A stretch of 64,000 nt of DNA from Caprella mutica (GCA_947561585.1 CANNZV010000858.1:62001-126000); one strand, 5' to 3'. Shown: positions 26,516 to 37,440, numbered from the stretch's first letter. Made by a program: numbers and translations. The notes: a model not told the origin generated them from the letters alone.

Positions 26516-26935
26516 ACAGTAGAGGGCTCAATTACAGGCAACTAAATTTATGGACTATCCTAAATTATGACCACATTTGCATGGAAATCAAAATTTACGT
26601 AGTTTATTTTTTATTAGAAAAGTTGTTATTTTTGTTTTAAAATTTGTTGTAACTCTCTTTTAATAGAATAAAATTAAAACTAGTACTATAGTCTATAATC
26701 CAACAAAAGAAAGAAACAAATTATAACAGTTCATCAAAAATTAGAGATTATAGAATAATGGGAAAATTCAATTATTTCTTAGAATAAATAAGGTATCCTT
26801 TCACCTATTACTTACGTCGTGTAGGAGCTTTTCTTATATAAATCTATATATATTTCTTTTTTTACTTAAAACCTTTTTTTTTTTCCTCATTTGCTCTGTA
26901 CACTATTGTTCATAATTGAGGCACTCTACTGTACT
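26516..26935. mobile_element. Tc1/mariner-type TIR element, CAGTAGAG ends (copy A)
   Basis: TACAGTAGAGGGCTCAATTA and the inverse TAATTGAGGCACTCTACTGT form ~20-bp ends flanked by TA. In copy B (starting at 33346) the right end is lost in a deletion, so only copy A is complete. Confidence 0.7.
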
Positions 26936-27151
26936 GTATTTTCAACATCAAAATACAAATTAATATCTGAAATGTGGGTACAAATTTATACCTGTAGGAA
27001 ATTAAAAGTTTTGTTCAGAGACTGTAGTTGTTCGGGTTTCTTTACTTTTTACCTCGGAAGAATCTGAAGAGTTTTGTTAAAGTATCTTGGTTTAAAAAGT
27101 TTAAAACACGATAAACTGAAATATTTATATTTCTTGATTATATTTACTCAC

Positions 27152-27268
27152 CAGAGCCAAAGAAGTTCCAAGTGCATCTGCTCTGATAACCAACAGATAG
27201 AAGGTGGTGGAGACACCGTATATGGCAGAAGTTACCAAGAAAACTATGTTCCATGCAGCAAAAGTCTC
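27152..27268 (-). CDS. SLC17-type transporter exon, copy A
   Basis: A 117-bp minus-strand exon bounded by TTTTTCAG and GTGAGTA, phase 0 at both ends. It reads ETFAAWNIVFLVTSAIYGVS then TTFYLLVIRADALGTSLAL. This fits the last transmembrane helix of SLC17 (sialin / phosphate cotransporter) proteins, which usually reads like EQWRIVFFIAA. It differs from copy B (33824-33940) at four of 39 residues, with no stop or indel. No following exon was found at lower coordinates, so it may be an alternative exon or a leftover. Confidence 0.6.
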
Positions 27269-27544
27269 CTGAAAAAGTAGAATTTAGTAAAAAAAATGTG
27301 AGTGAATCAAGTGTCCATTAAGAAAAACATGTATGGGGGCAGCAGTGTTCATTCAGTGAAACATGCATTGTATAATAATTTTAAATATTAATTTGTCAAA
27401 TGCTTTTACTGTTGCTTAATTTTAATATAATAAAATATTATATTTTCAAACTTGAATAATTCTAATAGCATTATTTAATATTATTCGCAATAATTTAATG
27501 ATAAAAAATTCTATTATATTTTTAGAAATAAAAATAGGGAACGT

Positions 27545-27944
27545 CGCAGTACTCGGACACTTATTCACACTCACAGTACTCGTAAAGTGGGTGTTAACAT
27601 ACAGGACATGTTAGGTCACTAAGTAATTTCTAAAGGTCAGATTGGTTCATGTCCTATGTTAACACCCACTGTCCGAGTACTGTGAGTGTCCGAGTACTGT
27701 GAGTGTCCGAGTACTGTGAGTGTCCGAGTACTGTGAGTGTCCGAGTACTGTGAGTGTCCGAGTACTGTGAGTGTCCGAGTACTGTGAGTGTCCGAGTACT
27801 GTGAGTGTCCGAGTACTGTGAGTGTCCGAGTACTGTGAGTGTCCGAGTACTGTGAGTGTCCGAGTACTGTGAGTGTCCGAGTACTGTGAGTGTCCGAGTA
27901 CTGTGAGTGTCCGAGTACTGTGAGTGTCCGAGTACTGTGACTCT
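27545..27944. repeat. Palindromic MITE with 17-bp minisatellite end (copy B)
   Basis: Same structure as 21020-21646 but with only about 16 uniform GTGTCCGAGTACTGTGA units and none of the ACTATGA variants seen in copy A. Confidence 0.9.
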
Positions 27945-28904
27945 CTAGATCACAATATCATTTAGCATTTTCGGTATCTTCAAATGTGTCCTCATGGGAA
28001 TATTAGGAGAAAATAGAGATTTAGGTTCAATGGATTTTAAAACAATTGAAAAAAAGAATATAAACAAAAAATGAAAAGGACAATAAAATAATCGCCAAAA
28101 AAATTAATTTTGATTTGAGTTTCCTGAATCTTGTAAAAATAATTAGGATTTTTATTTTTTTATATAAGTTATATATTTCAAGGGATAACTGGTCCATTAT
28201 AATAAGAAGTTATCTCGTATTTCACAGTGCTCTAGTTACCGTTATAAATCAATCCAATTCTTTCATGGAGTGTTTCCTATAATTTATTACTATTTTGAAT
28301 AAAGTATCTTCAAAGATATCAAATCAGAAATGAGTCACCTACAATGCAATAATATAATGTAAGTAATCTTATCTTTCATTTTCTGTTAAATACTCTCAGT
28401 CAGAAAGAGCCTATTATCTTTGTGACAGATACAAACTGCAAAATTCTCCACATTAATAGATTCCACCTAATTTATTTTTGATGGTGTTCACACACTTTAT
28501 ATCTTATGGAAATGAAAAGTTCTTTCAGTGTGTAGTTAATAACCTCAAATTTTGAATATTTCATTTTAGCTTCCATTTACATTAATTTATTTTCATTGAT
28601 ATTTTGTTTCATTAGTTTTTTTTTCATTTCAGTCATGTTACAATTCATATTTCCCCTTCATACAATGCAACATTATTGTGTACATTAATAAACCTGGTAT
28701 AACTTAGCTACTGACAGCAGATGGTGAAGAACTTCTCAGTTCAGTTGGGAGATACATATGTTAAACGATATCTGTTATCTTTCTTATCGCCACACTTAGT
28801 GGAATACATGTTTACTGCAGTGAATGACTTATAAGTGAAGAGAAAGAAACCGATGGATATCACTCAGGTAGCAACATTTCTTGAGGTAAAATTTCTCCAA
28901 TACT

Positions 28905-29290
28905 GTTACAACATTGCCCCAATATTGTCACAATATTGACCAATAATGTCACAAAATTGTTACTACATTTATAAAATTTTGTTACAACAATAACCCTATA
29001 TTGTTCCAACATTGATTTAATTTTGTTACAGCAATATCCCAATAGTGTTACAACATTACCTCGATATTATAACAACATTACCCCAATGTTGTAACAACAT
29101 TGTCCCAATATTGTTACAACATTACCCCAATATTGTTACAACGTTGTCCCAATATTGTTACAACATTAACCCAATATTGTTACAACGTTGTACCAACATT
29201 GTTACAACATTACCCCAAAAATTTTACAACATTCCCAATATTTTTACCATATTGTTATATTTACAATATTGCCCCAATTATCATTGTTAC
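28905..29290. repeat. Minisatellite, TTGTTACAACATTGTCCCAA unit (copy B)
   Basis: About 15 units; shorter than copy A by about ten units from the middle of the array. Open frames at 29045-29344 are repeat artefacts. Confidence 0.9.
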
Positions 29291-29784
29291 CTGAAACACA
29301 AGCGAGGTGACTGGAGATTAAAATTACAATTAGATAAGATATGATAAGATCTTATATTGATTGTAACTGAATATATTTAATGTGCTGGTGAATATGTTAA
29401 ACTTAGTACAAAATTAATCTTATTTGATTAAATCCATTGGTTTAATTGGGGAAATACTCTTTTACAGATGATATTGATTATATTACAGGTTGTACAGAGA
29501 AGGGACATGAAGACATGCTGAAAATTGGGACATGGTACTGAAATGGTTAAAAACAACTTTTTCGCGACAATACTCAACTGAATAAAAAAATAATGAGTAA
29601 TTCACCAAGCATATCATTATGCTGTCTGACGGATTTCAGATCAGTCGTTTTTTTCATAATAATGAATTTAAGAAAGACAGAGGGAGATCACAATAAAACA
29701 GAAAATACAAAAGTTATCATTAAAGCTTTCACCATTCTCTAGCTCTTTTTCTGAATCATTTCTTCCAAATAAATTAAACCCTAT

Positions 29785-31770
29785 ATAATTCATCATTTAA
29801 ACCTTTTATCCTCCTGCATTTAAGCCTTTCTCCTGTATCCTTTAAACCTTTCCTTATTCATCATTTAAACCTTTCCTTCTACATCATTTAACCAATTTTT
29901 TCTACATCATTTAACCCCTTTTTTCTACATCATTTAACCCCTTTTTTCTACATCATTTAACCCCTTTCTTCTACATCATTTAACCCCTTTCTTCTACATC
30001 ATTTAACCCCTTTCTTCTACATCATTTAACCCTTTCTTCTACATCATTAAACCTCTTTCTTCTACATCATTTAACCCCTTTCTTCTACATCATTAACCTC
30101 TTTCTTCTACATCATTAAACCCCTTTCTTCTACATCATTTAACCCCTTTCTTCTACATCATTTAACCCCTTTCTTCTACATCATTTAACCCCTTTCTTCT
30201 ACATCATTAAACCTCTTTCTTCTACATCATTTAACCCCTTTCTTCTACATCATTAAACCTCTTTCTTCTACATCATTAAACCCCTTTCTTCTACATCATT
30301 TAACCCCTTTCTTCTACATCATTTAACCCCTTTCTTCTACATCATTTAACCCCTTTCCTCTACATCATTAAACCCCTTTCTTCTACATCATTTAACCCTT
30401 TCTTCTACATCATTAAACCTCTTTCTTCTACATCATTTAACCCCTTTCTTCTACATCATTAAACCTCTTTCTTCTACATCATTAAACCCCTTTCTTCTAC
30501 ATCATTTAACCCCTTTCTTCTACATCATTTAACCCCTTTCTTCTACATCATTTAACCCCTTTCCTCTACATCATTAAACCCCTTTCTTCTACATCATTTA
30601 ACCCTTTCTTCTACATCATTAAACCTCTTTCTTCTACATCATTTAACCCCTTTCTTCTACATCATTCTACATCATTTAACCCCTTTCTTCTACATCATTT
30701 AACCCCTTTCCTCTACATCATTTAACCCCTTTTTTCTACATCATTTAACCCCTTTTTTCTACATCATTTAACCCCTTTCTTCTACATCATTTAACCCCTT
30801 TCTTCTACATCATTTAACCCCTTTCCTCTACATCATTAAACCCTTTTCTACATCATTTAACCCTTTCTTCTACATCATTTAACCCCTTTCTTCTACATCA
30901 TTTAACCCTTTCTTCTACATCATTTAACCCCTTTCCTCTACATCATTAACCCTTTCTACATCATTAAACCTCTTTCTTCTACATCATTTAACCCCTTTCC
31001 TCTACATCATTAAACCCCTTTTTTCTACATCATTTAACCCCTTTCCTCTACATCATTAAACCCCTTTCTTCTACATCATTTAACCCCTTTCCTCTACATC
31101 ATTAAACCCCTTTCTTCTACATCATTTAACCCCTTTCCTCTACATCATTAAACCCCTTTTTTCTACATCATTTAACCCCTTTCCTCTACATCATTAAACC
31201 CCTTTCTTCTACATCATTTAACCCTTTCTTCTACATCATTTAACCCCTTTCCTCTACATCATTAAACCCCTTTTTTCTACATCATTTAACCCCTTTCCTC
31301 TACATCATTAAACCCCTTTCTTCTACATCATTAAACCCCTTTCTTCTACATCATTTAACCCCTTTCTTCTACATCATTTAACCCCTTTCTTCTACATCAT
31401 TTAACCCCTTTCCTCTACATCATTAAACCCCTTTTTTTCTACATCATTTAACCCCTTTCCTCTACATCATTAAACCCCTTTCTTCTACATCATTTAACCC
31501 CTTTCCTCTACATCATTAAACCCCTTTCTTCTACATCATTTAACCCCTTTCCTCTACATCATTAAACCCCTTTTTTCTACATCATTTAACCCCTTTCCTC
31601 TACATCATCAAACCCCTTTCTTCTACATCATTTAACCCCTTTCTTCTACATCATTTAACCCCTTTCCTCTACATCATTAAACCCATTATTTCTACATCAT
31701 TGAACCCCTTTCCTTTACATCATTTAACCCCTTTCCTCTACATCATTAAACCCCTTTTTTCACCATCAGT
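29785..31770. repeat. Minisatellite, 22-23-bp CATTTAACCCCTTTCTTCTA unit (copy B)
   Basis: About 85 units, nearly all of the CATTTAACCCC/CATTAAACCCC type, and only two of the CATTTAAACCTTTCC type that fills copy A. Units form higher-order blocks: a run containing ACCCTTTCTTC, then CATTAAACCTC, recurs at about 30030, 30210, 30400 and 30605, roughly every 185-205 bp. Confidence 0.95.
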
Positions 31771-33823
31771 GTGAAACTATAGTGGACACTAGGAATATGA
31801 GGACAATTTAGCTAGGAAGTGTCCACTTGGACACTTAGAACCAATATAGGATATATTGAAACTGGGATAATTATTACAACATGAGGATATTTGATTAAAT
31901 ATAATATATTTAGTTGCAAATGGAAAATATATTGAAAAAATATATTTAACTAGAGCAAATAGAGATTGTCGGATTGTTTTAACCGTATCTCTTTTAGCTT
32001 TGAGGTTTGTTCTCACACATCAGTGTTCTATCCGTGACGTGTACTTCAGTACCAGTGAAAAAATATATCGTTAATTTAGTTTCAACAGACACGTTCATAC
32101 ACTGTACCTACTCCTCAAACCCTCCAGTTTAAATAACTCCTGATAATATTTTGTCCACATGAAAGAATGATATGAGAGAAGTAAACTTATTATATTGCAA
32201 AACAATTATGATCATCAAAATTAATTGGGTTAATGAACAAAATGCGTATTGAATTGAATCATTAATGATAATACCCTATATTGTATATATATTACTCAAA
32301 ATTATTATCAAACAGTGATATAACAAGAAACTAATTATAATTGTTAGTCTAGAATGCAAACACCTTTTGACAAATAACTTACAATAAAAAAATTGATAAC
32401 TCAATACTAAAGTCAATTCTAGAGCAAAGTTTGTCCTACACGATTCGCAAATTCATTGAGGTCTTACAATCTCAAGATTTTTAGTACATCATTATTTATA
32501 AATAAACGAAGGGAGTAAATGACACTTAATCGTGTTTATTACTAATTTGGTAAAATGAAGGTGCCACTAATTTGTTAGCATATAATACATGAATATTAAT
32601 TAGTTAATGATATGTACTATTGCGGCTGAAATCACTATTTATTTGAAGTAGGATTTTTATTAGTTTACATAAGTTTGATAGGGAATCCGTTAGATGGCGC
32701 TTTATTTCTTCATTAATATTTGCAAAATGTCTGTTTATGGCCGTAAAATAGTTAATCGATTAATTAACGATATCTAGATTTATACTTTAGTAACGTTCTT
32801 TGCCAAACGATAATGGATAAAAATGATTTTTTTTTTTTTTTTAACCTAATCAAAATATTCCATTTAACTCTGATCATCACGATTCATTTCTGCAGCATGG
32901 CACATACACAGGTAAGGCTAGTTCACACGTGTCAGGTTTCCATTCAAAGGAGCCGGTACTGTGTGAACATGTCCGGTGAAATTAAAGTAACGATATATTT
33001 TTTCACAGAAACTGAAGAACTGAGAGGAAAAGGATCGGAGACGTCACGGACGGATCACTGATATATGTGAAGAATCCTTAACTCTTCAGTCCTTAATTAA
33101 ATAAAATATAGCTGCTTATAAGTCGCAAACAATGAAAACTAACGTAAATTTAAAAAGACATGAACAACAGTTTTTATAGAGATGTTAATCATGAGATATT
33201 AATTGAAACAATAGAGAACAATAAGTATTATTTTCCGTACATGTGCAAAACTATTAGCAAATTACGATGACATAATTTTATAACTATGTACAAACATTAA
33301 TTGGAGCCAGACAAGTCCATCATTCCAACTAAACTATATACAGTAGAGGGCTCAATTACGGGCAACTGAATTTATGGACTATACTAAATTATGACCACAT
33401 TTGCATGGAAATCAAAATTTACGTAGTTTATTTTTATTAGAAAAGTTATTATCTTATTTTAAAATTTGTTGTAACTCTCTTATAATAGAATAAAATTAAA
33501 ACTAGTACTATAGTCTATAATCCAACAAAAGAAAGAAACAAATTATAACAGTTCATCAAAAATTAGAGATTATAGAATAATGGGAAAATTTAATTATTTC
33601 TTAGAATAAATAAGGTATCGTTTCACCTTACTTACGTCGTGTATGAGCTTTATAAATTTATACCTGTAGGAAATTAAAAGTTTTGTTCAGTGGCTGTAGT
33701 TGTTCGGGTTTCTTTACTTTTTACCTCGGAAGAATCAGAAGAGTTTTGTTAAAGTATCTTGGTTTAAAAAGTTTATAACACGATAAACTGAAATATTTAT
33801 ATTTCTTGATTATATTTACTCAC
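31771..33823. other. Single-copy part of duplication copy B
   Basis: Mirrors 24906-27151. It holds the deleted TTCACAC MITE (about 32917-33082), a run of about 15 T at 32828, and the left end of the CAGTAGAG element (33346). No gene of its own. Confidence 0.6.
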
Positions 33824-33940
33824 CAGAGCCAAAGAAGTTCCAAGCGCATCTGCTCTGATAACCAACAGAAAGAAGGTGGTAGAGACACCGTATATGGCAG
33901 AAGCTATCAAGAAAACCGTGTTCCATGCAGCAAAAGTCTC
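33824..33940 (-). CDS. SLC17-type transporter exon, copy B
   Basis: A 117-bp minus-strand exon between TTTTTCAG and GTGAGTA, phase 0 at both ends. It reads ETFAAWNTVFLIASAIYGVS then TTFFLLVIRADALGTSLAL, a late transmembrane helix of an SLC17 family membrane transporter. It follows the exon at 34631-34748, whose last codon also ends in phase 0, so the two join as ITKNN-ETFAAW. The exon is repeated 6.7 kb downstream (27152-27268), so tandem inclusion or mutually exclusive use of either exon would keep the frame. Confidence 0.65.
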
Positions 33941-34040
33941 CTGAAAAAGTAGAATTTAGTAAATAAAATGTGAGTGAATCAAGTGTCCATTAAGAAAAAC
34001 ATGTATGGGGGCAGCAGTGTTCATTCAGTGAAACACGTAT

Positions 34041-34630
34041 TGGAGCAAGTGAAAAGAAATAATCAGATATGAATTTTGAAGCATTGCAGATCGAATATAA
34101 TTACTAATAATTTGTATCAGTACAAGTGACTACTATAATATATTTTTAATATATTAGAATAATATATTTAACAATTTTTTACTTAACAAAATGAATCTAG
34201 TTCGATTCTGTTCGATTTGTAAATTATTGGATAATGAAAAGAATAATAATTTATGAGATGTGCTCATTAGTTATTGCTTTATTTTAACTCCTATCAGGTT
34301 TCTTAGCAAGAAAACATTACTTTAGATCTGTCTACGCATTAGTATCCAATAATTTGTCCACTTTATCATATATGTAACACATAGCACATTTTATAAGAAT
34401 GGTTTAATATGATGATGGATGAAGCTGCTCAATATCATATTATGGAGTATGTATATAGTACCTAAGTTACTAATTCAAATAATAATATTTGAAAATGAGC
34501 TCCAGTTCAACGTGATATATAATTTATTGATATTTCTATCTAAGAATAGATTTAAAGTAAAATTGGGGCCTTTCATTTCAATACCAATAATTATTATTCT
34601 GTAAGTAAAAATATTACAAATTTTTCTTGC
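34041..34630. other. AT-rich intron sequence between SLC17-like exons
   Basis: Nothing recognisable. The short ORF at 34419-34604 (+) has no supporting features. Confidence 0.4.
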
Positions 34631-34748
34631 ATTATTTTTGGTGATGAATCCAGTGATGAAAAATCCAGGAATGGAAGCCAAACCGTTTGTGAAACCAAAG
34701 AGAGTGCCAGCAAACTGTGGTGATAAGTCCATATGGGAGCACAAGTAC
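34631..34748 (-). CDS. SLC17-type transporter exon with the HMDLSPQFAGTL motif
   Basis: The minus-strand exon begins after TTTTGTTTTAG and reads YLCSHMDLSPQFAGTLFGFT, then NGLASIPGFFITGFITKNN. It matches the strongly conserved SLC17 segment NHLDIAPxYAGxLxGxxNxxATIPG preceding the last helices. The frame requires the exon to end at AAT followed by GCAAGA, a GC-type splice donor; the next GT (TTTGTAATAT) would break the frame with the following exon. These major-facilitator proteins move organic anions or phosphate; the substrate cannot be told here. Confidence 0.75.
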
Positions 34749-35139
34749 CTAAAACAAAATTTGGTAAATTAACTGATAAACATAGAATAGAAAACTATAT
34801 TGAGTAACTTCAATTTAAATATCGATGTAGCCCATTATGCTACCAACTGTAAATGTCAGCAAATAAATTTCAGATTGATATTTCTCCAAACTTCCAAGGC
34901 TTCCAGTTGAAGTGTTAGAAACAATTATAGCATCAAAACTTTAAAAACTAAATCGTGGATTTATTACAACAATAGATAGGCCTCGTCGTAAATCTTGAAA
35001 GAGATCTGTCATTATCAACCAGCTGTATGCTTCATGTATTATTAATAACCAAATTATCGTTCAGCAAACAAGTTTCATACCTACAGTCTGTTTTATTTTT
35101 ATTTTGCAATACTTTGCCCCCCACTAAGATTATTTGTAA

Positions 35140-35385
35140 TAAGAATTTAAAGGAAACAATTATATTTTCTAGAAGGTATGGTTTGGTACTTACATTTCAT
35201 GTATTACAAACTTATTTGAAACACAATGAAAGTACTTCTAAAGGTTATCTACAAAAGGTGTTAAAAATGGCCGCCGGAATCCTCTAGGAAAAGTTTTGGG
35301 CGCCTCAAGATGTTCTTCGTCACCCTTTTAATTACTAATGCGTCATAATTTGCAGTAAACAGCTTCACACTTTCTAGCAGATCTC
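35140..35385 (+). pseudogene. Inverted partial copy of the mariner-type transposase 5' part
   Basis: The inverse of this stretch matches about 36300-36515: ACAAACTTATTTGAAA, CTTCTAGAAAAT and GAAGAACNTCTTGA landmarks occur in mirrored order. The two form a head-to-head inverted repeat around the rest of the relic. The ORF at 35027-35287 overlaps it by chance. Confidence 0.7.
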
Positions 35386-35454
35386 GAAAGGATTGAGGTT
35401 ATTCCGAATACACAATTTTATGTGCTGTAGTTCAAAAATAGAAATATTTCAGTA

Positions 35455-35815
35455 GGGGTTTAACGTCTGCTTCGGAACCATTGGACATATCGCTGACGTC
35501 AAAAGGAAATTAAATACAAGGGACTGGAAGAACGGTCAGAAAGGATAGTGGCTCCATGAACAAAGTCACCTACCAGCGTCAGTGACCATGCTCATGGATA
35601 CAGAAAAGCTACTCCGTGAATGCAGTCACTTACCAAGGAATGTGACGAAAAAGGACACAAGCACCGGTGGCTGCACTCACGGATGGAAGAGGAAAATGAA
35701 GAGGTGATAGTGAATGAAGCCTACGAGACTACCTTACACAAAATATAATACCTCGTAGTTCAAGAGCATAACCCTAGCGCTATCCTCTAAAACTGCAAGT
35801 AGCGTAAAAAAAAAT
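35455..35815 (-). repeat. Dispersed repeat shared with 61.1-61.5 kb
   Basis: AGGGGTTTAACGTCTGCTTC, then AAATACAAGGGACTGGAAGA, GCACCGGTGGCTGCACTCAC, AGAGGTGATAGTGAATGAAG and ATAACCCTAGCGCTATCCTC recur in opposite orientation at 61110-61535. A shorter fragment lies at 2165-2280. No coding potential; possibly a SINE-like or non-autonomous element. Confidence 0.8.
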
Positions 35816-35929
35816 GATAAACATGGTAAAAATGAAAAAAGACAATCCATAATCCAAATTACAACATTTCGGGGCCCAAGAAACGCCACCCCCCTTCAAT
35901 TCCATTCACCATAGACAGTTTCAGGATAG

Positions 35930-36520
35930 AGCCCCTGGGGGCAAAAAAAAATCGAAATAAAGAGGATTGAGTTCTGGACTGTGTGCTAGTCAGAAGATCT
36001 GTGTCTCTGCTGATAACTCGTCCTTAAAAAATTCTGTCAATAACTGCTCTGCCACCCTTGTACAATGAGGTGGAACACCATCTTGCATCCACTAGAGTCT
36101 TCATAGTGTTGCATTGGTTAGTAAATTGGCCAAACTTTGTCTTTGAGTAATGCCAGGTAGCAGGAACCATTAACAGAGACACGACAGCCGTCATTATCGA
36201 TGAATGCATGGACAATGAGAATTTTACTGTCCACAATCACAACATAAATCAATACTCTTCGTAGAGTAATTAAACATGTTAAGTAATAAATCCACAATAT
36301 CATGTGGATTTTCGTCTGCAAATTATGACGTAACAACAATTGAGAGGGTGTCGAAGAACGTCTTGAAGCGCGCAAGATTTTGCCTTTAGGATTTCTGCGA
36401 CCATTTTCAACACCTTCTGGTATAGCCTGTATAAGAGTTTTCATTGTATTTCAAATAAGTTTGTAATACATGAATTGAAAGTACCAAACCATATCTTCTA
36501 GAAAATTTATTTGCTTCTCA
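35930..36520 (-). pseudogene. mariner-type transposase relic
   Basis: The minus strand carries a decayed DDE transposase. A DGCRVSVNGSCYLALLKD block corresponds to the VTVNGxRYLxML motif. Then WMQDGVPPHCTRVAEQLLTE holds the second catalytic aspartate (QDGxPPHY), followed by FFKDELSAETQIF, a stop, and AHSPELNPLYFDFF (the SPDLTPLDFFLWG motif). Frame changes and stops interrupt it. It sits in an intron of the SLC17-like gene in the same orientation. Confidence 0.75.
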
Positions 36521-36946
36521 AATTCGTATTTCAAATATTCCTAGTTGGGGGTCAAAATATAGCAAAGAGAAAAAACAGTGTAGTTTAACCTCTATCGTTC
36601 TTGTGATAATATTTTGTTGCTTAAACTATAAAGTATTAGGAAAAGGTTTGCTAGACGATAAGGGGTTGAGTAGTTAAATATGAGGCTAATACATGTTTAA
36701 CTATTTATGTATAATAAAATTCTTAATTTATGTATAACCCCGCATAGCTAGTGCCGCCTATACCAATTGAGAGACAAATAAACACAACGGCTACAGTAGG
36801 GTTACATCTGATAAAAAACATGCTCAGCAACCCAACATTGGACCATAACTCGCTGTAAAAAAATTACTTTTGACAATATTGAAAAACAAATCACATACCA
36901 CAATACATTGCTTACATTCACTTGTGCAATATGTCTTTATATCTAC

Positions 36947-37081
36947 CTATAGAGCCATGGAAAGTCTTCTGACATTTAGTATACTGATCTTGCCCCTAAT
37001 TGTAAGTGCAGTCATTAGGTTAGTGAATAAAAGAGACACTATCAATGTCATCAAGTATGGAATGCTGGATAATAATCCGAC
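36947..37081 (-). pseudogene. SLC17-type transporter exon (FLSALPY region) with a terminal in-frame stop
   Basis: After TTTTTTCAG the exon reads VGLLSSIPYLMTLIVSLLFT, then NLMTALTIRGKISILNVRRL. This matches SLC17 segment NGFLSALPYLxMWxxSIxxSxxADxL then VRKLFNSIG. The expected SIG ending is present only after a two-base shift, and read straight through the last codon before the GTAGAT donor is TAG. Either a frameshift has killed this exon or the splice differs from what I infer. Together with the missing middle exon this suggests the local gene is decaying. Confidence 0.55.
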
Positions 37082-37199
37082 CTGAAAAAATGAATTAACA
37101 ACTGTAAGAAATATTTTTATATCATACAAATACACTGCATGATATTTTAAGAAAATTGGTTTCTAATGTAGCTACTCTTCAATAAAAAAATATAGTATC

Positions 37200-37440
37200 T
37201 AGTTACCTATATACACTAGTTTAATAGTTATAAGCTAGGTAACTAACGTACCAGGATACATTAGTTACAGCTAACGTACCAAGAAAAACATAGTTGAGTA
37301 GTAAAAAGTTAGGTTCCTACACACCCTAGTTTGGGAATTACAGTTTTGGTACCTAGATCTACTAGTTGAGAAATTACAAGTTAAGTACCAAGACTAGTTA
37401 GGAATTATTACAAGATACTAGAACGTGTTAGGCAGTTACA
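37200..37440. repeat. Degenerate tandem repeat around GTTACNAGTTNAGTACC
   Basis: Loose ~30-45-bp periodicity of AACGTACCAAG, TTAGGTTCCTAC, TTTTGGTACCTAG and TTAAGTACCAAG. Probably another eroded tandem terminus; no partner found. Confidence 0.45.

Larger units (their letters stand above)
20848..27363 (+). repeat. Recent ~6.5-kb tandem segmental duplication, copy A
   Basis: Followed head-to-tail by copy B (27364-34040). The order is identical: an AAATATTAATTTGTCAAATG start, a palindrome with a GTGTCCGAGTACTGTGA array, a dispersed unit, the TTGTTACAACATTG array, the CATTTAAACC/CATTTAACCCC array, a TTCACAC MITE, a CAGTAGAG TIR element and an SLC17-like exon. Single-copy parts look nearly identical apart from scattered changes, so the event is young compared with the 11-17 kb duplication. 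The junction reads GAAACATGCATTG followed by TATAATAATTTTAAATATTA. Confidence 0.9.
27364..34040 (+). repeat. Recent ~6.5-kb tandem segmental duplication, copy B
   Basis: Collinear with copy A (20848-27363). The main differences are in array lengths, loss of the right end of the CAGTAGAG element, an internal deletion in the TTCACAC MITE (about 32940), and small indels. After the SLC17-like exon the match ends near GAAACACGTATTGG (34030). Confidence 0.9.
34749..36946 (-). other. SLC17-like intron region carrying transposon relics
   Basis: The exon that should encode the helix between the RRL motif and YLCSH was not found intact. At 34835-34900 the minus strand reads IYLLTFTVGSIMGYI, reminiscent of the LLTxAVGxxGxxYSG stretch, but without a good donor. 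The rest holds the mariner-type relic, its inverted partner and a dispersed repeat. Confidence 0.4.

Noticed and set aside
23640..31770. CRISPR-like regular repeats
   Set aside because: Contiguous tandem units without spacers, in a eukaryotic intron-rich context.
24949..32016. Identical short minus ORF in two places (69 and 75 codons)
   Set aside because: Identity comes from the 6.5-kb segmental duplication; no protein family or codon-pattern support.
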